Assembly (NCBI GenBank): GCA_028281485.1
Contig: JANQJT010000307.1
Location: forward strand, 1 to 9,074
DNA length: 9,074 nt
Direction: 5' to 3'
Source of the DNA: Phycisphaeraceae bacterium
GTDB lineage: Bacteria; Planctomycetota; Phycisphaerae; Phycisphaerales; Zrk34
Below, one piece after another: positions 1 to 6,744 of this stretch. Position 1 is the stretch's first letter; every line of letters begins with the position of its first letter. The translations under genes were made by a program, and so were the position numbers. The notes under the pieces were generated by a model that was given only the letters and a program-made list of their open reading frames with translations, ran no database searches and was not told where the DNA came from.

Positions 1-295
1 CGCCCGCTACGCCGAATCGCTCGGCATCATCGTCGACGACCCCGTCGGCCGCATCACCGCGGGCGACAAGACCATCAGCTTCCAGCACGGCCACGTCGAG
101 GCCGCCATGCAACAGGCCCTCGCCGAAGGCGTCGACTTTCTCTTCCACGGCCACACCCACCGCACACGCGACGAACGCATCGACAACACCCACGTCATCA
201 ACCCCGGCGCCCTGTTCCGCGCCGCCGATTACACCGTCGCACTGGTCGATACCGACACCGCCGAGACGCAATTCCTCGAAGTGCCCGGCTTCTGA
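1..295 (+). CDS. Metallophosphoesterase, YfcE/MJ0936 type (3' part only)
   Basis: This is the C-terminal 97 residues of a calcineurin-like phosphoesterase; the gene starts before the window and ends at TGA 293-295. Visible residues include a His-Gly-His motif at visible residues 29-31, the Gly-His-Thr-His metal-binding motif at 50-53, and an Asn-Pro-Gly-Ala-Leu segment at 67-71. These are the last metal-ligand blocks of the family in the correct order and spacing. YfcE-like enzymes are small cytosolic, metal-dependent phosphodiesterases whose physiological substrates are mostly unknown. The N-terminal metal-binding block (Asp-x-His) lies outside the window, so completeness cannot be judged. 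An internal ATG at 107 is inside the conserved core and is not the start. The reading frame is open back to base 2. Confidence 0.88.
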   Translation, partial: ARYAESLGIIVDDPVGRITAGDKTISFQHGHVEAAMQQALAEGVDFLFHGHTHRTRDERIDNTHVINPGALFRAADYTVALVDTDTAETQFLEVPGF

Positions 296-326
296 CCAAA
301 CCGCCGCTGCGATTGTGAAAACACGG

Positions 327-354
327 TTAGCGTTGTTATCATGGGGGCTATAAA
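327..354 (+). promoter_or_regulatory. Weak candidate promoter for the acetyltransferase gene
   Basis: TATAAA at 349-354 resembles a -10 box. TTAGCG at 327-332 is a poor -35 match (3 of 6) with a 16-base spacer. It sits in the 97-base gap between the phosphoesterase stop and the GNAT start, about 38 bases before the ATG. The A/T-rich stretch stands out against GC-rich surroundings, but the box pair could be chance. Confidence 0.25.
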
Positions 355-392
355 CTGAGTCGTGGCTGGGGACCAGAAGGGGCAGGTTACGC

Positions 393-914
393 ATGTCGGT
401 CAGCGCCGATTTTCATCACGACGAGTCGATCAGGATTCGCACGTTTCAGCCCGACGACCAGTCGGCCGTCAGCGACCTGTACACTCACGGCCTGCTGGGC
501 GGCCAGATCCCCGATAGCGACACCGGCGCCGACATCGAGATGGTCGAAGACGCCTACCTGCAATCCAAGCGGTCGCACTTCTGGGTCGCCGAGACCGACG
601 ACGGCGTGGTGGGCATGATCGGCGTGGCCGACGACGACTACGACGTGGCCGAGATCCGCCGCCTCCGCGTTGCCCAGGACCACCAGGATTCCCCCATCGC
701 TCTGAGACTGCTGGAGATGGCGCTGGGCTTCTGCCGTCACCACAACTACCTCAAGGTCCGCCTCGACACCCGCGTCGAGCAGGAACAGAGCAGGGCGGTG
801 GCGCTGTTCGAACGCTTCGCCTTTCAGCCGTCCCGCTGCCGCGAGGTCAACGGCAAACAGCTCATCGAGTTCTACCTCGACCTCTATCGCGAACCCACCC
901 AAGAACAAGCCTGA
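393..914 (+). CDS. GNAT-family N-acetyltransferase-like protein
   Basis: A 173-residue cytosolic protein with the layout of a GNAT acetyltransferase, which moves acetyl from acetyl-CoA to an amine. It shows an N-terminal beta strand and helix (residues 12-35), a central strand pair around Phe63-Val64 to Ile76-Gly77 (HFWVAET, then GVVGMIGV), a motif-A-like strand and helix (89-114, RRLRV then a Leu-rich helix), and a C-terminal motif-B-like region with RAVALFERFAF (134-144), typical of the family's 'A..LYE..GF' block. The usual acetyl-CoA loop (Arg/Gln-x-x-Gly-x-Gly/Ala) is not canonical: after LRV the protein reads Gln-Asp-His-Gln-Asp-Ser-Pro-Ile-Ala, so pyrophosphate binding may be altered. 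The ATG is preceded by CAGG at 383-386, 6 bases upstream. It runs toward the minus-strand gene ending at 948, with no obvious terminator between. Substrate unknown. Confidence 0.8.
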   Translation: MSVSADFHHDESIRIRTFQPDDQSAVSDLYTHGLLGGQIPDSDTGADIEMVEDAYLQSKRSHFWVAETDDGVVGMIGVADDDYDVAEIRRLRVAQDHQDSPIALRLLEMALGFCRHHNYLKVRLDTRVEQEQSRAVALFERFAFQPSRCREVNGKQLIEFYLDLYREPTQEQA

Positions 915-947
915 CCCCCGGCTTAGTCCCCTCATCCCCAACGCGCG

Positions 948-1523
948 TCACCCCGGCGGACACAGGCCGCCTCCGGCCTCCGCCTCGGCGATCTCCTCCG
1001 CCGTCGCGTCCGCGCCCGGCCAGCGCAGGATCTTAAACATCGAGTCTTTCGGGCGCGGCCCGATCATGTGCCAACTCAAAGGGTAACCCGGACACATCCG
1101 CCGATACGCGTCGTAGATCAACCGACCCCAACGGTACTGCTGGTCCAGATTCCGATCCAGCCGCGTCTGATCCGTCGAGCGGATCAGTTCCTGCGTCATG
1201 TAATTCCAGTTGGGGTCCAGACGCACCATCAGGTGGCCCTCGGTCCAGTCCAGGCTCTCGCCGTGGACAAGCCCGTCGCTGCTGTGGGGCGTGTTGAACC
1301 AGTAGCACACGAACCGGTCCTTGTCGGCGACGGACGTGCTGTTGCTGCCGCCGCGAAGCATGCGGGCGTGCGCGGTGTCCATCGCGTGCGCCCGGCCGAA
1401 CTTCTTCTTGCTGATCCACAGCTCGTTGCCGCACACGTCCAGCAGCCCCACGTGGGCGTACTGCACCGACAGCTTCTGTGTCGCGTAGCGCTTGTTGATC
1501 GTGGTGTCGGACACGCGGCTCAT
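948..1523 (-). CDS. Hypothetical protein, 191 residues, unrecognised
   Basis: I do not recognise this family. The frame is well supported: codons have G/C in most third positions, an in-frame stop lies just upstream of the ATG (TGA 1527-1529), and a strong promoter lies about 32 bases before the start. The protein is soluble, with no signal peptide or membrane segment. It has seven tryptophans (36, 75, 93, 106, 132, 151, 168) and four cysteines (31, 73, 144, 188). A basic stretch ISKKKFGR (37-44) is followed by HAMD (46-49). The last 20 or so residues (Ala/Glu/Gly-rich, ending Cys-Pro-Pro-Gly) look disordered. GAGG at 1525-1528 is only 1 base from the ATG but 10 bases from a GTG at codon 4 (1512-1514), so translation may really begin at that GTG. 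The 189-codon frame opposite (1068-1637) is a His/Val/Arg-rich shadow. Confidence 0.72.
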   Translation of the reverse strand: MSRVSDTTINKRYATQKLSVQYAHVGLLDVCGNELWISKKKFGRAHAMDTAHARMLRGGSNSTSVADKDRFVCYWFNTPHSSDGLVHGESLDWTEGHLMVRLDPNWNYMTQELIRSTDQTRLDRNLDQQYRWGRLIYDAYRRMCPGYPLSWHMIGPRPKDSMFKILRWPGADATAEEIAEAEAGGGLCPPG

Positions 1524-1554
1524 GCCTCAATTTTCGTCAAAAAACCAGCCCCGG

Positions 1555-1563
1555 ATTATAACA
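1555..1563 (-). promoter_or_regulatory. Extended -10 promoter for the 191-residue protein gene
   Basis: On the minus strand the sequence is TGTTATAAT: a perfect TATAAT -10 hexamer (1555-1560) preceded by the TGn extended -10 element (1561-1563). No good -35 box is seen 16-18 bases upstream, which is normal for extended -10 promoters. Transcription would start near 1548, leaving a leader of about 25 bases before the ATG at 1523. Confidence 0.55.
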
Positions 1564-1571
1564 TCCCCGCG

Positions 1572-1600
1572 TTGGCGGTTTGCGACATCACTGATAACAT
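1572..1600 (+). promoter_or_regulatory. Candidate promoter for the 138-residue protein gene
   Basis: TTGGCG at 1572-1577 (4 of 6 to TTGACA), a 17-base spacer and TAACAT at 1595-1600 (4 of 6 to TATAAT) point toward the gene starting at 1634. Both boxes are imperfect. It lies just upstream of, and back-to-back with, the leftward extended -10 promoter, so the two could compete for RNA polymerase. Confidence 0.3.
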
Positions 1601-1633
1601 GCCGATTGACCCGATAAAGGACACCCCACGCCC

Positions 1634-2050
1634 ATGAACACCACCATCGCCCAGTCCGACGCGATCGCCCGCCTCCGCCTGCTCGAATCGCACGCCGACC
1701 ACATCGTCGTCGGCATCGCCGGCACGCAATACCGCATGCACCTGGCCGTCGCCGAGCCCGTCACCGCCGAAGTCGGCAAACGCATCGCCGGCCACATCAT
1801 CGCACAGGTCTGGAAGGTCGATTTCGTCTCCACCGGCGGGGCGTACATCGAGCCGGTCTACGGCAAGCCGCGTCGCATTCAGGGCAACGTCATCGGCAAG
1901 ACCACCGGCACCAACGCGTTGATCGTCGAGGTCGCCTCCTGCCCGTTCGTCGCCCAGCTGCCCGATCGCTGGCAGGCCGCGGACATCCCGCCCGGCACGG
2001 ACGTCGGCCTCGACATCCCCGACATGCCCATCTTCGAAATCGCCGATTAA
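1634..2050 (+). CDS. Hypothetical protein, 138 residues, unrecognised
   Basis: A soluble 138-residue protein whose function I do not recognise. It opens with a short helix (residues 6-20), then alternating hydrophobic segments that look like a beta-rich domain: HIVVGIAG (23-30), YRMHLAVA (33-40), a helix around 43-58, WKVDFVS (60-66), then RIQGNVIG (81-88), NALIVEVA (94-101) and GTDVGLDIP (121-129). The second half resembles a small beta barrel (OB- or SH3-like) by eye, which would suit binding rather than catalysis, but this is speculative. There is one cysteine (103), no signal peptide and no membrane span. Codon third positions are strongly G/C. AAGGA at 1617-1621 lies 12 bases before the ATG, a little far for a ribosome site. 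It converges with the small membrane protein gene, only 10 bases away. Confidence 0.75.
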   Translation: MNTTIAQSDAIARLRLLESHADHIVVGIAGTQYRMHLAVAEPVTAEVGKRIAGHIIAQVWKVDFVSTGGAYIEPVYGKPRRIQGNVIGKTTGTNALIVEVASCPFVAQLPDRWQAADIPPGTDVGLDIPDMPIFEIAD

Positions 2051-2060
2051 TCTCCCCCCA

Positions 2061-2357
2061 TCACCTGGATGGCCCGTCCCGGTCGTCGGCTTCAGGCCAG
2101 TCGTCGTCCTGTTCGCGTTCGGCCCGCATACGCCTGCCCGATTCCATCCACGCGTCTCGCTCGAAATCCGATCCGACCCCGTCGGGATCACCCGGGGTTT
2201 CGTCCATCCGGGTTCGGGGACGGAAGAATCGCCCCATGACCACCACCAGGACGATACCGCCCAATAAAATCACCAGTACCAGGACCAGTAGCAGCATCAA
2301 AACCACGCTCGCCTGGTCCGGCAGGGGTTCCGCTGAGTTCTCCGCGATTATCCACAT
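2061..2357 (-). CDS. Small single-pass membrane protein, 98 residues
   Basis: The protein has a short N-terminal tail (1-16), one long hydrophobic segment of Leu/Val/Ile (about 17-41), a basic patch just after it (RFFRPRTR, 43-50), and a charged Asp/Glu/Arg-rich tail to residue 98. By the positive-inside rule the tail should be cytoplasmic and the N-terminus outside. No family is recognised; the function could be a membrane anchor or a small accessory subunit. The hydrophobic segment does not look like a cleavable signal, because no Ala-x-Ala site follows. No good Shine-Dalgarno sequence precedes the ATG. TAGAAT on the minus strand at 2365-2370 resembles a -10 box but would leave almost no leader. 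Third-position GC is somewhat less extreme than in neighbours, so the call is less sure than for the large genes. Confidence 0.6.
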   Translation of the reverse strand: MWIIAENSAEPLPDQASVVLMLLLVLVLVILLGGIVLVVVMGRFFRPRTRMDETPGDPDGVGSDFERDAWMESGRRMRAEREQDDDWPEADDRDGPSR

Positions 2358-2414
2358 CTCTATGATTCTATCCGTTTATCGAGCTAACGACCGCAGTTTT
2401 TGCGTCCCGACTGG

Positions 2415-2443
2415 ATGAAATAGCGTTTGTAGTCGAGAATAAT
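2415..2443 (+). promoter_or_regulatory. Weak candidate promoter for the S41 protease gene
   Basis: ATGAAA at 2415-2420 (4 of 6 to TTGACA), a 17-base spacer and AATAAT at 2438-2443 (5 of 6 to TATAAT) lie in the A/T-richer half of the 149-base gap between divergent genes. This gives a leader of about 55 bases before the chosen ATG. Confidence 0.3.
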
Positions 2444-2495
2444 GTATGCGGCGACGGTTTGTGCCCGCCGCGCGTCCGAACGGAACCTCACAGGC

Positions 2496-2499
2496 AGGG
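2496..2499 (+). promoter_or_regulatory. Ribosome binding site choosing the S41 protease start
   Basis: AGGG lies 7 bases before ATG 2507. The open frame extends further to a TTG at 2459, but only the ATG places a canonical signal peptide at the N-terminus, so this site and that peptide together fix the start. Confidence 0.55.
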
Positions 2500-2506
2500 T
2501 GTGTGT

Positions 2507-4693
2507 ATGTACTTGCGTTGCTTTTCTCGTCTCTGGTTGATCCTCGCCCTGCTGACGATTCCGGGCCTTGCCTCGATCGCTTCCGCTCAGTCGGTGATCG
2601 CAGACGGCGTCTGGGAGATGGCCGGCCGCGGCGAGACCGAGAAGCTGTGGACCCAGATCCGTCAGACCAGCGGCGACTCCACCGCCATCGCCGCCCTCCA
2701 CCAGCAGATCGATCAACACCAGCAGCTCGACGCCCAGCGTCGCAGCGAGACCGCCCAGTCGTTCAACAAGCACATGACCAAGCTCGCCGAGGCGATGGCC
2801 GAGGACGACATCCGCGAGGCCATGTCCGAAGCGGTGCAGGCGCGCGGCCTGTCCAACTCACCGGAACAGTTCCTCACCGACCCGCGCATCAAGAGCCTGA
2901 TCGAACGCGCCGAGGCCGCCGCCTCCCAAGCCGAGGCCGACCAGAAGTGGTTCGAGGCCCTGGTCATCTACCGCCGGCTGAATTGGCTGGTGGACGACTT
3001 CGTCACCTACGACGAGCCGTTCGACCGCATCGCCCGCAAGCTGCGCATCCTCAGCATGTACGTGCCCGACACGTATCACGTGCTGTCCGAGGCCTACGCG
3101 ATCAGCATCGACGAAGACCCGCCGGTCAAATGGGAAGGCGAAGAAGACCTGACCTGGCGTGAGGAACTCAAGGGCGTCACCCGCTCGATGCTCATGCAGG
3201 CGATGACCCGCGCCGCCGACAAGCACGTCGAGCCCTCCAGCTACGATCGGCTCTACATCGGCGGGCTGGAAACCCTGCGCATCTTCATCCGCATGCAACA
3301 GCTCGGCGACACCTTCCCCGGCCTGGCCGACAAGACACAGGTCGACCGCTTCGACGAATACCTCGTCCGCCAGCACCAGGAACTCGTCGCCAGCACCCAG
3401 CCCATGACCTACACGCAGTGCGCCACGCGCCTGCGCAACCTGCTCGACTACGCCAAGCAGACCGTCCACCTGCCCGAGTCCGTCATCGTCTTCGAGTTCG
3501 CCGTCGGCGCGATGGACACCCTCGACGACTACTCGACCATCTACTGGCCCAGCGACAAGGAACGCTTCGAGCGCACCACCAAGCAGGAGTTCATCGGCGT
3601 CGGCGTGCAGATCACGCTCAACGACGACAAGCTCACCGTCGCCGGACCGCTGCTGGACACCCCCGCACACAAGGCGGGCCTCAAGGCCGGTGATCGCATC
3701 GTCACCATCGACGGCAAGTCCACCACCGGCATCAGCCTCGACCAGGCCATCACCGCCATCACCGGCAAGGCCAACACCACCGTCACGCTTGGCATCGTCC
3801 CCGCCGGCTCCGACGTGGTCGTCGAGAAAGTCCTTACCCGCAAACGCATCCACATCCCCTCGGTCAAGGGCTTCGAGCGACAGACCGGCGGCGACTGGCG
3901 ATACATCGTTGACGAGCAGGACCGCATCGGCATGGTCCGCGTCGAGCAGTTTGGCCCCGACACCGCCGACGAACTCGACCGCGCCGTCCGACAGATGCGC
4001 AAGACCGGCGGACTCAACGGCCTGATCGTCGACCTCCGCTTCAACGGCGGCGGACGACTCGACGCCGCCCGCAACCTCTCCAACCGCTTCCTCGACCAGG
4101 GACTCATCGTCTCCGTCGGCGACGACCACTACCGCGCCGACCGCAAGTACACCTACGGCGACTTCCCCGTCGTCGTCCTGATCAACAACACCAGCGCCTC
4201 GGCCAGCGAAATCCTCGCCGGCTGCCTGCAGGACCACGGCCGCGCCCTCATCGTCGGCGAGAACTCCTATGGCAAGGGCTCGGTGCAGGAGATCTTCTAC
4301 CTCGGCGCCTACGAGGCCTACCTCAAGGTCACCACCCGTTACTACAAGCTGCCCAGCGACCGCATCATCCACCGCCGCCCCCACGCCACTGAGTGGGGCG
4401 TCCGACCCGACGTCGCCGTCCGCATGACCGACGAACAGGTCGAGCGTTTCCTCCGGGCCCGCACGCTGCTGGACACGCTCCGCGAGGAAGACGACCCTGA
4501 GATCGACCCGACGACTCTCATCAACGTGCCCGGCGATGACGAAGAGGCCCAGGCCGAACTCGAAGCCCACCCCATGCCCAAGAGCGCCAGGCAGATGCTC
4601 GCCGAGGGATTCGATCCGCAGATGGAAGTCGCCATCCTCCTGATCAAGGCCAAGCTGCTTGACCTGCCCACGCTCGCCGAGAAACTCGACTGA
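2507..4693 (+). CDS. Carboxyl-terminal processing protease (PDZ + S41 peptidase), exported
   Basis: A 728-residue serine protease of the Tsp/Prc/CtpA family, which cleaves exported proteins near their C-termini in the cell envelope. Residues 1-27 form a signal peptide: Arg early, hydrophobic core LILALLTIPGLAS, cleavage after Ala-Ser-Ala. Residues 30-355 are mostly helical and not recognised as a named domain. A PDZ domain follows at about 361-435 (FIGVGVQI, then AGLKAGDRIVTIDG), which in this family binds substrate tails and gates the active site. The S41 core spans about 475-642, with GLIVDLRFNGGG, the nucleophile Ser565 in TSASASE, Lys590 in YGKGSVQ (25 residues later, the classic spacing) and Gln594. 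All three catalytic residues are present, so it should be active. It is longer than CtpB-type enzymes because of the N-terminal region. It appears monocistronic, with a terminator 22 bases after the stop. Confidence 0.95.
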   Translation: MYLRCFSRLWLILALLTIPGLASIASAQSVIADGVWEMAGRGETEKLWTQIRQTSGDSTAIAALHQQIDQHQQLDAQRRSETAQSFNKHMTKLAEAMAEDDIREAMSEAVQARGLSNSPEQFLTDPRIKSLIERAEAAASQAEADQKWFEALVIYRRLNWLVDDFVTYDEPFDRIARKLRILSMYVPDTYHVLSEAYAISIDEDPPVKWEGEEDLTWREELKGVTRSMLMQAMTRAADKHVEPSSYDRLYIGGLETLRIFIRMQQLGDTFPGLADKTQVDRFDEYLVRQHQELVASTQPMTYTQCATRLRNLLDYAKQTVHLPESVIVFEFAVGAMDTLDDYSTIYWPSDKERFERTTKQEFIGVGVQITLNDDKLTVAGPLLDTPAHKAGLKAGDRIVTIDGKSTTGISLDQAITAITGKANTTVTLGIVPAGSDVVVEKVLTRKRIHIPSVKGFERQTGGDWRYIVDEQDRIGMVRVEQFGPDTADELDRAVRQMRKTGGLNGLIVDLRFNGGGRLDAARNLSNRFLDQGLIVSVGDDHYRADRKYTYGDFPVVVLINNTSASASEILAGCLQDHGRALIVGENSYGKGSVQEIFYLGAYEAYLKVTTRYYKLPSDRIIHRRPHATEWGVRPDVAVRMTDEQVERFLRARTLLDTLREEDDPEIDPTTLINVPGDDEEAQAELEAHPMPKSARQMLAEGFDPQMEVAILLIKAKLLDLPTLAEKLD

Positions 4694-4714
4694 TCAACAA
4701 ACACACCGCGCACC

Positions 4715-4746
4715 AAAAGAGCCGGCCTCAGTGGACCGGCTCTTTT
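4715..4746. terminator. Bidirectional intrinsic terminator between converging genes
   Basis: A perfect 11-base inverted repeat, AAAAGAGCCGG (4715-4725) and CCGGCTCTTTT (4736-4746), encloses a 10-base loop in which CC and GG can pair further. The T run follows the GC stem on the plus strand, and the A run gives a U run on the minus strand. It can therefore end both the S41 protease transcript (stop 4693) and the PEP carboxykinase transcript (stop 4777). Confidence 0.9.
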
Positions 4747-4776
4747 CTATTGGATCCGTCGGTGTGCGGATGTCGT

Positions 4777-6582
4777 TTAGCTCAGGCGGCCCTTCAGGGC
4801 GTCGAGCTGGGCGCTCAGCTCAGCCGGCAGCTTGTCGCCGAACTTCGCGAAGTGCTCCTCGATCGCCTTGGTCACTTCGAGCCACTCGCCCTTGTCGACC
4901 TTCATCAGCTCCGCCCAGTCGGCGTCGGCGACGTCCAGGCCGCTCAGGTCGATCGCGCCCTCGGCGGGCATCAGACCGATCGGGCTCTCGACCGCGTCGG
5001 CCGAGCCCTCGCAGCGCTCGAAGACGTACTTCAGCACGCGGCTGTTCTCGCCGAAGCCCGGCCACAGCCACTTGCCCTCGGGGCTCTTGCGGAACCAGTT
5101 GACGTAGAAGATCTTCGGCATCTTGTCGCCGCCCTTGGCGCCGAGCTCGATCCAGTGCTTGAAGTAGTCGCCCATGTGGTAGCCGCAGAACGGCAGCATC
5201 GCCATCGGGTCGAAGCGGAGCTGACCCAGGCCGCCGCTCGCCGCAGCCGTCTTCTCAGAGGACATCGACGCACCCAGGAACGTGCCGTGCTCCCAGTCGG
5301 TCGCCTCGATCACCAGCGGCTGGGTCGAGGCGCGACGGCCGCCGAACAGGATCGCGCTGATCGGCACACCGGCGGGGTCTTCCCACTCGTCGGCGATCAC
5401 CGGGCACTGCGCCGCGGGCGCGGTGAAGCGGGCGTTGGGGTGCGACGCGGTGCGGTCGCAGTCGGGCGTCCACGGACGACGCAGCCAGTCGACACAGCTC
5501 TCCGGCGTCTCGTCCATCTCTTCCCAGTACACGTCGCCGTCGGGCGTCAGGCCGCAGTTGGTGAAGACGCTGTTGCTCTTGAGCGATTCCATCGCGTTGG
5601 GGTTCGAGTCGTAGTTGGTGCCGGGGGCGACGCCGAAGAAGCCGGCCTCGGGGTTGATCGCGTACAGCCGACCGTCGTCACCGAACTTCATCCAGGCGAT
5701 GTCGTCACCGATCGTCTCGACCTTCCAGCCCTCGACGGTCGGGTTCATCATGGCCAGGTTGGTTTTGCCGCAGGCCGACGGGAACGCGGCGGCGACGTAC
5801 TTGACCTCACCGGCGGGGCTGGTGAGCTTGAGGATGAGCATGTGCTCGGCCATCCAACCCTCGTCGCGGGCCTGCACCGACGCGATGCGCAGCGCGTGAC
5901 ACTTCTTGCCCAGCAGCGCGTTGCCGCCGTAGCCCGAGCCGTAGCTCCAGATCTCGCGGGTCTCGGGGTAGTGGGTGATGTACTTGTTCTCGGCGTCGCA
6001 GGGCCAGGGCAGATCGCTCTGCTTGGGGCCGGTCAGCGGGTAGCCGACGGAGTGGATGCCGCGGACGAAGTCTTCGCTGCCTGCGAGCACGTCAAGCACG
6101 GCCGTGCCGACACGCGCCATGATGTGCATGTTGGCCACCACGTAGGGCGAGTCGGTCAGGATGATGCCGATCTTGGCGATCGGGCTGCCGACCGGGCCCA
6201 TGGAGTAGGGGATCACGTAGAGGGTGCGGCCGGCCATGCAGCCGTCGTACAGACCCTTCATCAGCTCCTTGCACTCGGCCGGGGCCTTCCAGTTGTTGGT
6301 CGGACCGGCGTCGGCCTCGTTCTCGCAGCAGATGTAGGTGCGGTCCTCGACACGCGCCACGTCGGCCGGGTCACTGCGGACGAACAGGCTGTTGGGTTTC
6401 TTGTCGGGGTTCAACCACATCGCGGTGCCGGCGTCGACCATGGCCTTGGCCATGACCTGGTACTCCTCGGTCGAGCCGTCGCACCAGTAGATGCCGTCGG
6501 GTTTGAGCATCGCGGCCGATTCTTCGACGAAGCTCAACAGCTTTGCATTGGTGGTGGGGGCGGTGGTTTCTGCGGTCGTCAT
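4777..6582 (-). CDS. pckG: Phosphoenolpyruvate carboxykinase (GTP)
   Basis: Catalyses oxaloacetate + GTP = phosphoenolpyruvate + GDP + CO2, the entry step of gluconeogenesis from C4 acids, in the cytosol. The 601 residues match the usual family length (about 600). Landmarks numbered from ATG 6582 are: ARVEDRT with the substrate-binding Arg near 77; SMGP near 127; the GYGGNALLGKK loop at 217-227; the catalytic P-loop with its reactive cysteine, PSACGKTN (Cys271); GDDIAWM with metal-binding Asp (293-294); FFGVAPGTN (315-323); PNARF with Arg385; FGGRR (413-417); and the mobile lid SSEKTAAA (441-448). Nothing essential is missing, and the family is the GTP type rather than the ATP type. The frame extends to a GTG at 6594, but GAGG at 6589-6592 sits 6 bases before the ATG at 6582, which I take as the start. 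It is co-oriented with the two-component genes upstream but separated from them by 162 bases. Confidence 0.98.
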   Translation of the reverse strand: MTTAETTAPTTNAKLLSFVEESAAMLKPDGIYWCDGSTEEYQVMAKAMVDAGTAMWLNPDKKPNSLFVRSDPADVARVEDRTYICCENEADAGPTNNWKAPAECKELMKGLYDGCMAGRTLYVIPYSMGPVGSPIAKIGIILTDSPYVVANMHIMARVGTAVLDVLAGSEDFVRGIHSVGYPLTGPKQSDLPWPCDAENKYITHYPETREIWSYGSGYGGNALLGKKCHALRIASVQARDEGWMAEHMLILKLTSPAGEVKYVAAAFPSACGKTNLAMMNPTVEGWKVETIGDDIAWMKFGDDGRLYAINPEAGFFGVAPGTNYDSNPNAMESLKSNSVFTNCGLTPDGDVYWEEMDETPESCVDWLRRPWTPDCDRTASHPNARFTAPAAQCPVIADEWEDPAGVPISAILFGGRRASTQPLVIEATDWEHGTFLGASMSSEKTAAASGGLGQLRFDPMAMLPFCGYHMGDYFKHWIELGAKGGDKMPKIFYVNWFRKSPEGKWLWPGFGENSRVLKYVFERCEGSADAVESPIGLMPAEGAIDLSGLDVADADWAELMKVDKGEWLEVTKAIEEHFAKFGDKLPAELSAQLDALKGRLS

Positions 6583-6588
6583 GATCAT

Positions 6589-6592
6589 CCTC
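6589..6592 (-). promoter_or_regulatory. Ribosome binding site choosing the PEPCK start
   Basis: GAGG on the minus strand is 6 bases from ATG 6582, ideal spacing. It is too close to the alternative ATG at 6588 and overlaps the GTG at 6594, so it decides for the third start. Confidence 0.6.
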
Positions 6593-6684
6593 ACTTGGGA
6601 GTGGAAGTGTCGTCGGCCCTTGACGGGACCGGGACTTAAGTTGTTTCAAGACGGCTGCGCAATCGACTCATCTGCAACCGTGTT

Positions 6685-6713
6685 ACTATAATTTCCGTCA
6701 AAATCGCCCACAA
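6685..6713 (-). promoter_or_regulatory. Candidate promoter for PEPCK
   Basis: On the minus strand, TTGTGG (6708-6713, 3 of 6 to TTGACA), a 17-base spacer and TATAGT (6685-6690, 5 of 6 to TATAAT) lie in an A/T-rich island in the 162-base gap. Transcription would start near 6678, giving a leader of about 95 bases before the ATG. This would let PEPCK be expressed separately from the two-component genes. I see no recognisable operator or riboswitch in the leader. Confidence 0.4.
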
Positions 6714-6717
6714 GTTA

Positions 6718-6738
6718 TTTCCGCTTCACACGCGGAAA
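6718..6738 (-). terminator. Hairpin after the response regulator, possible weak terminator
   Basis: TTTCCGC (6718-6724) and GCGGAAA (6732-6738) form a perfect 7-base stem with a 7-base loop, beginning 6 bases after the response-regulator stop. On the minus strand the stem is followed by AATAACTTG, not a U run, so termination would be partial or factor-assisted. It directly abuts the candidate PEPCK -35 box. Confidence 0.4.
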
Positions 6739-6744
6739 CGAGCG

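Noticed and set aside
299..328. AACCG ... CGGTT inverted repeat after the phosphoesterase stop, possible terminator
   Set aside because: Only 5 base pairs with a 20-base loop and no T run; too weak to call.
915..947. Possible terminator between the converging GNAT and 191-residue protein genes
   Set aside because: The 33 bases contain no stable inverted repeat or T run.
1068..1637. A 189-codon plus-strand frame overlapping the unrecognised 191-residue gene
   Set aside because: Low-complexity Val/His/Arg/Ala composition; the minus-strand frame has better third-position GC, a promoter and balanced composition.
2446..3162. A 238-codon plus-strand frame overlapping the start of the S41 protease
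   Set aside because: After a short hydrophobic start it becomes Arg/Pro/Asp-rich out-of-frame sequence; the protease frame has the signal peptide and domains.
2858..4570. A 570-codon open frame on the minus strand, antisense to the S41 protease
   Set aside because: Val/Asp/Gly/Ala-rich shadow of the wobble bias; no start signal or domain.
4750..6639. A 629-codon open frame on the plus strand, antisense to PEPCK
   Set aside because: It mirrors a gene with strong third-position GC; the translation is low-complexity Val/Ala/Gly/His/Arg/Asp with no motifs, while the opposite strand encodes a full PEPCK.
6687..6692. Perfect TATAAT on the plus strand upstream of PEPCK
   Set aside because: No plus-strand gene follows and no -35 partner fits; it overlaps the minus-strand -10 candidate and is probably the same A/T island read backwards.
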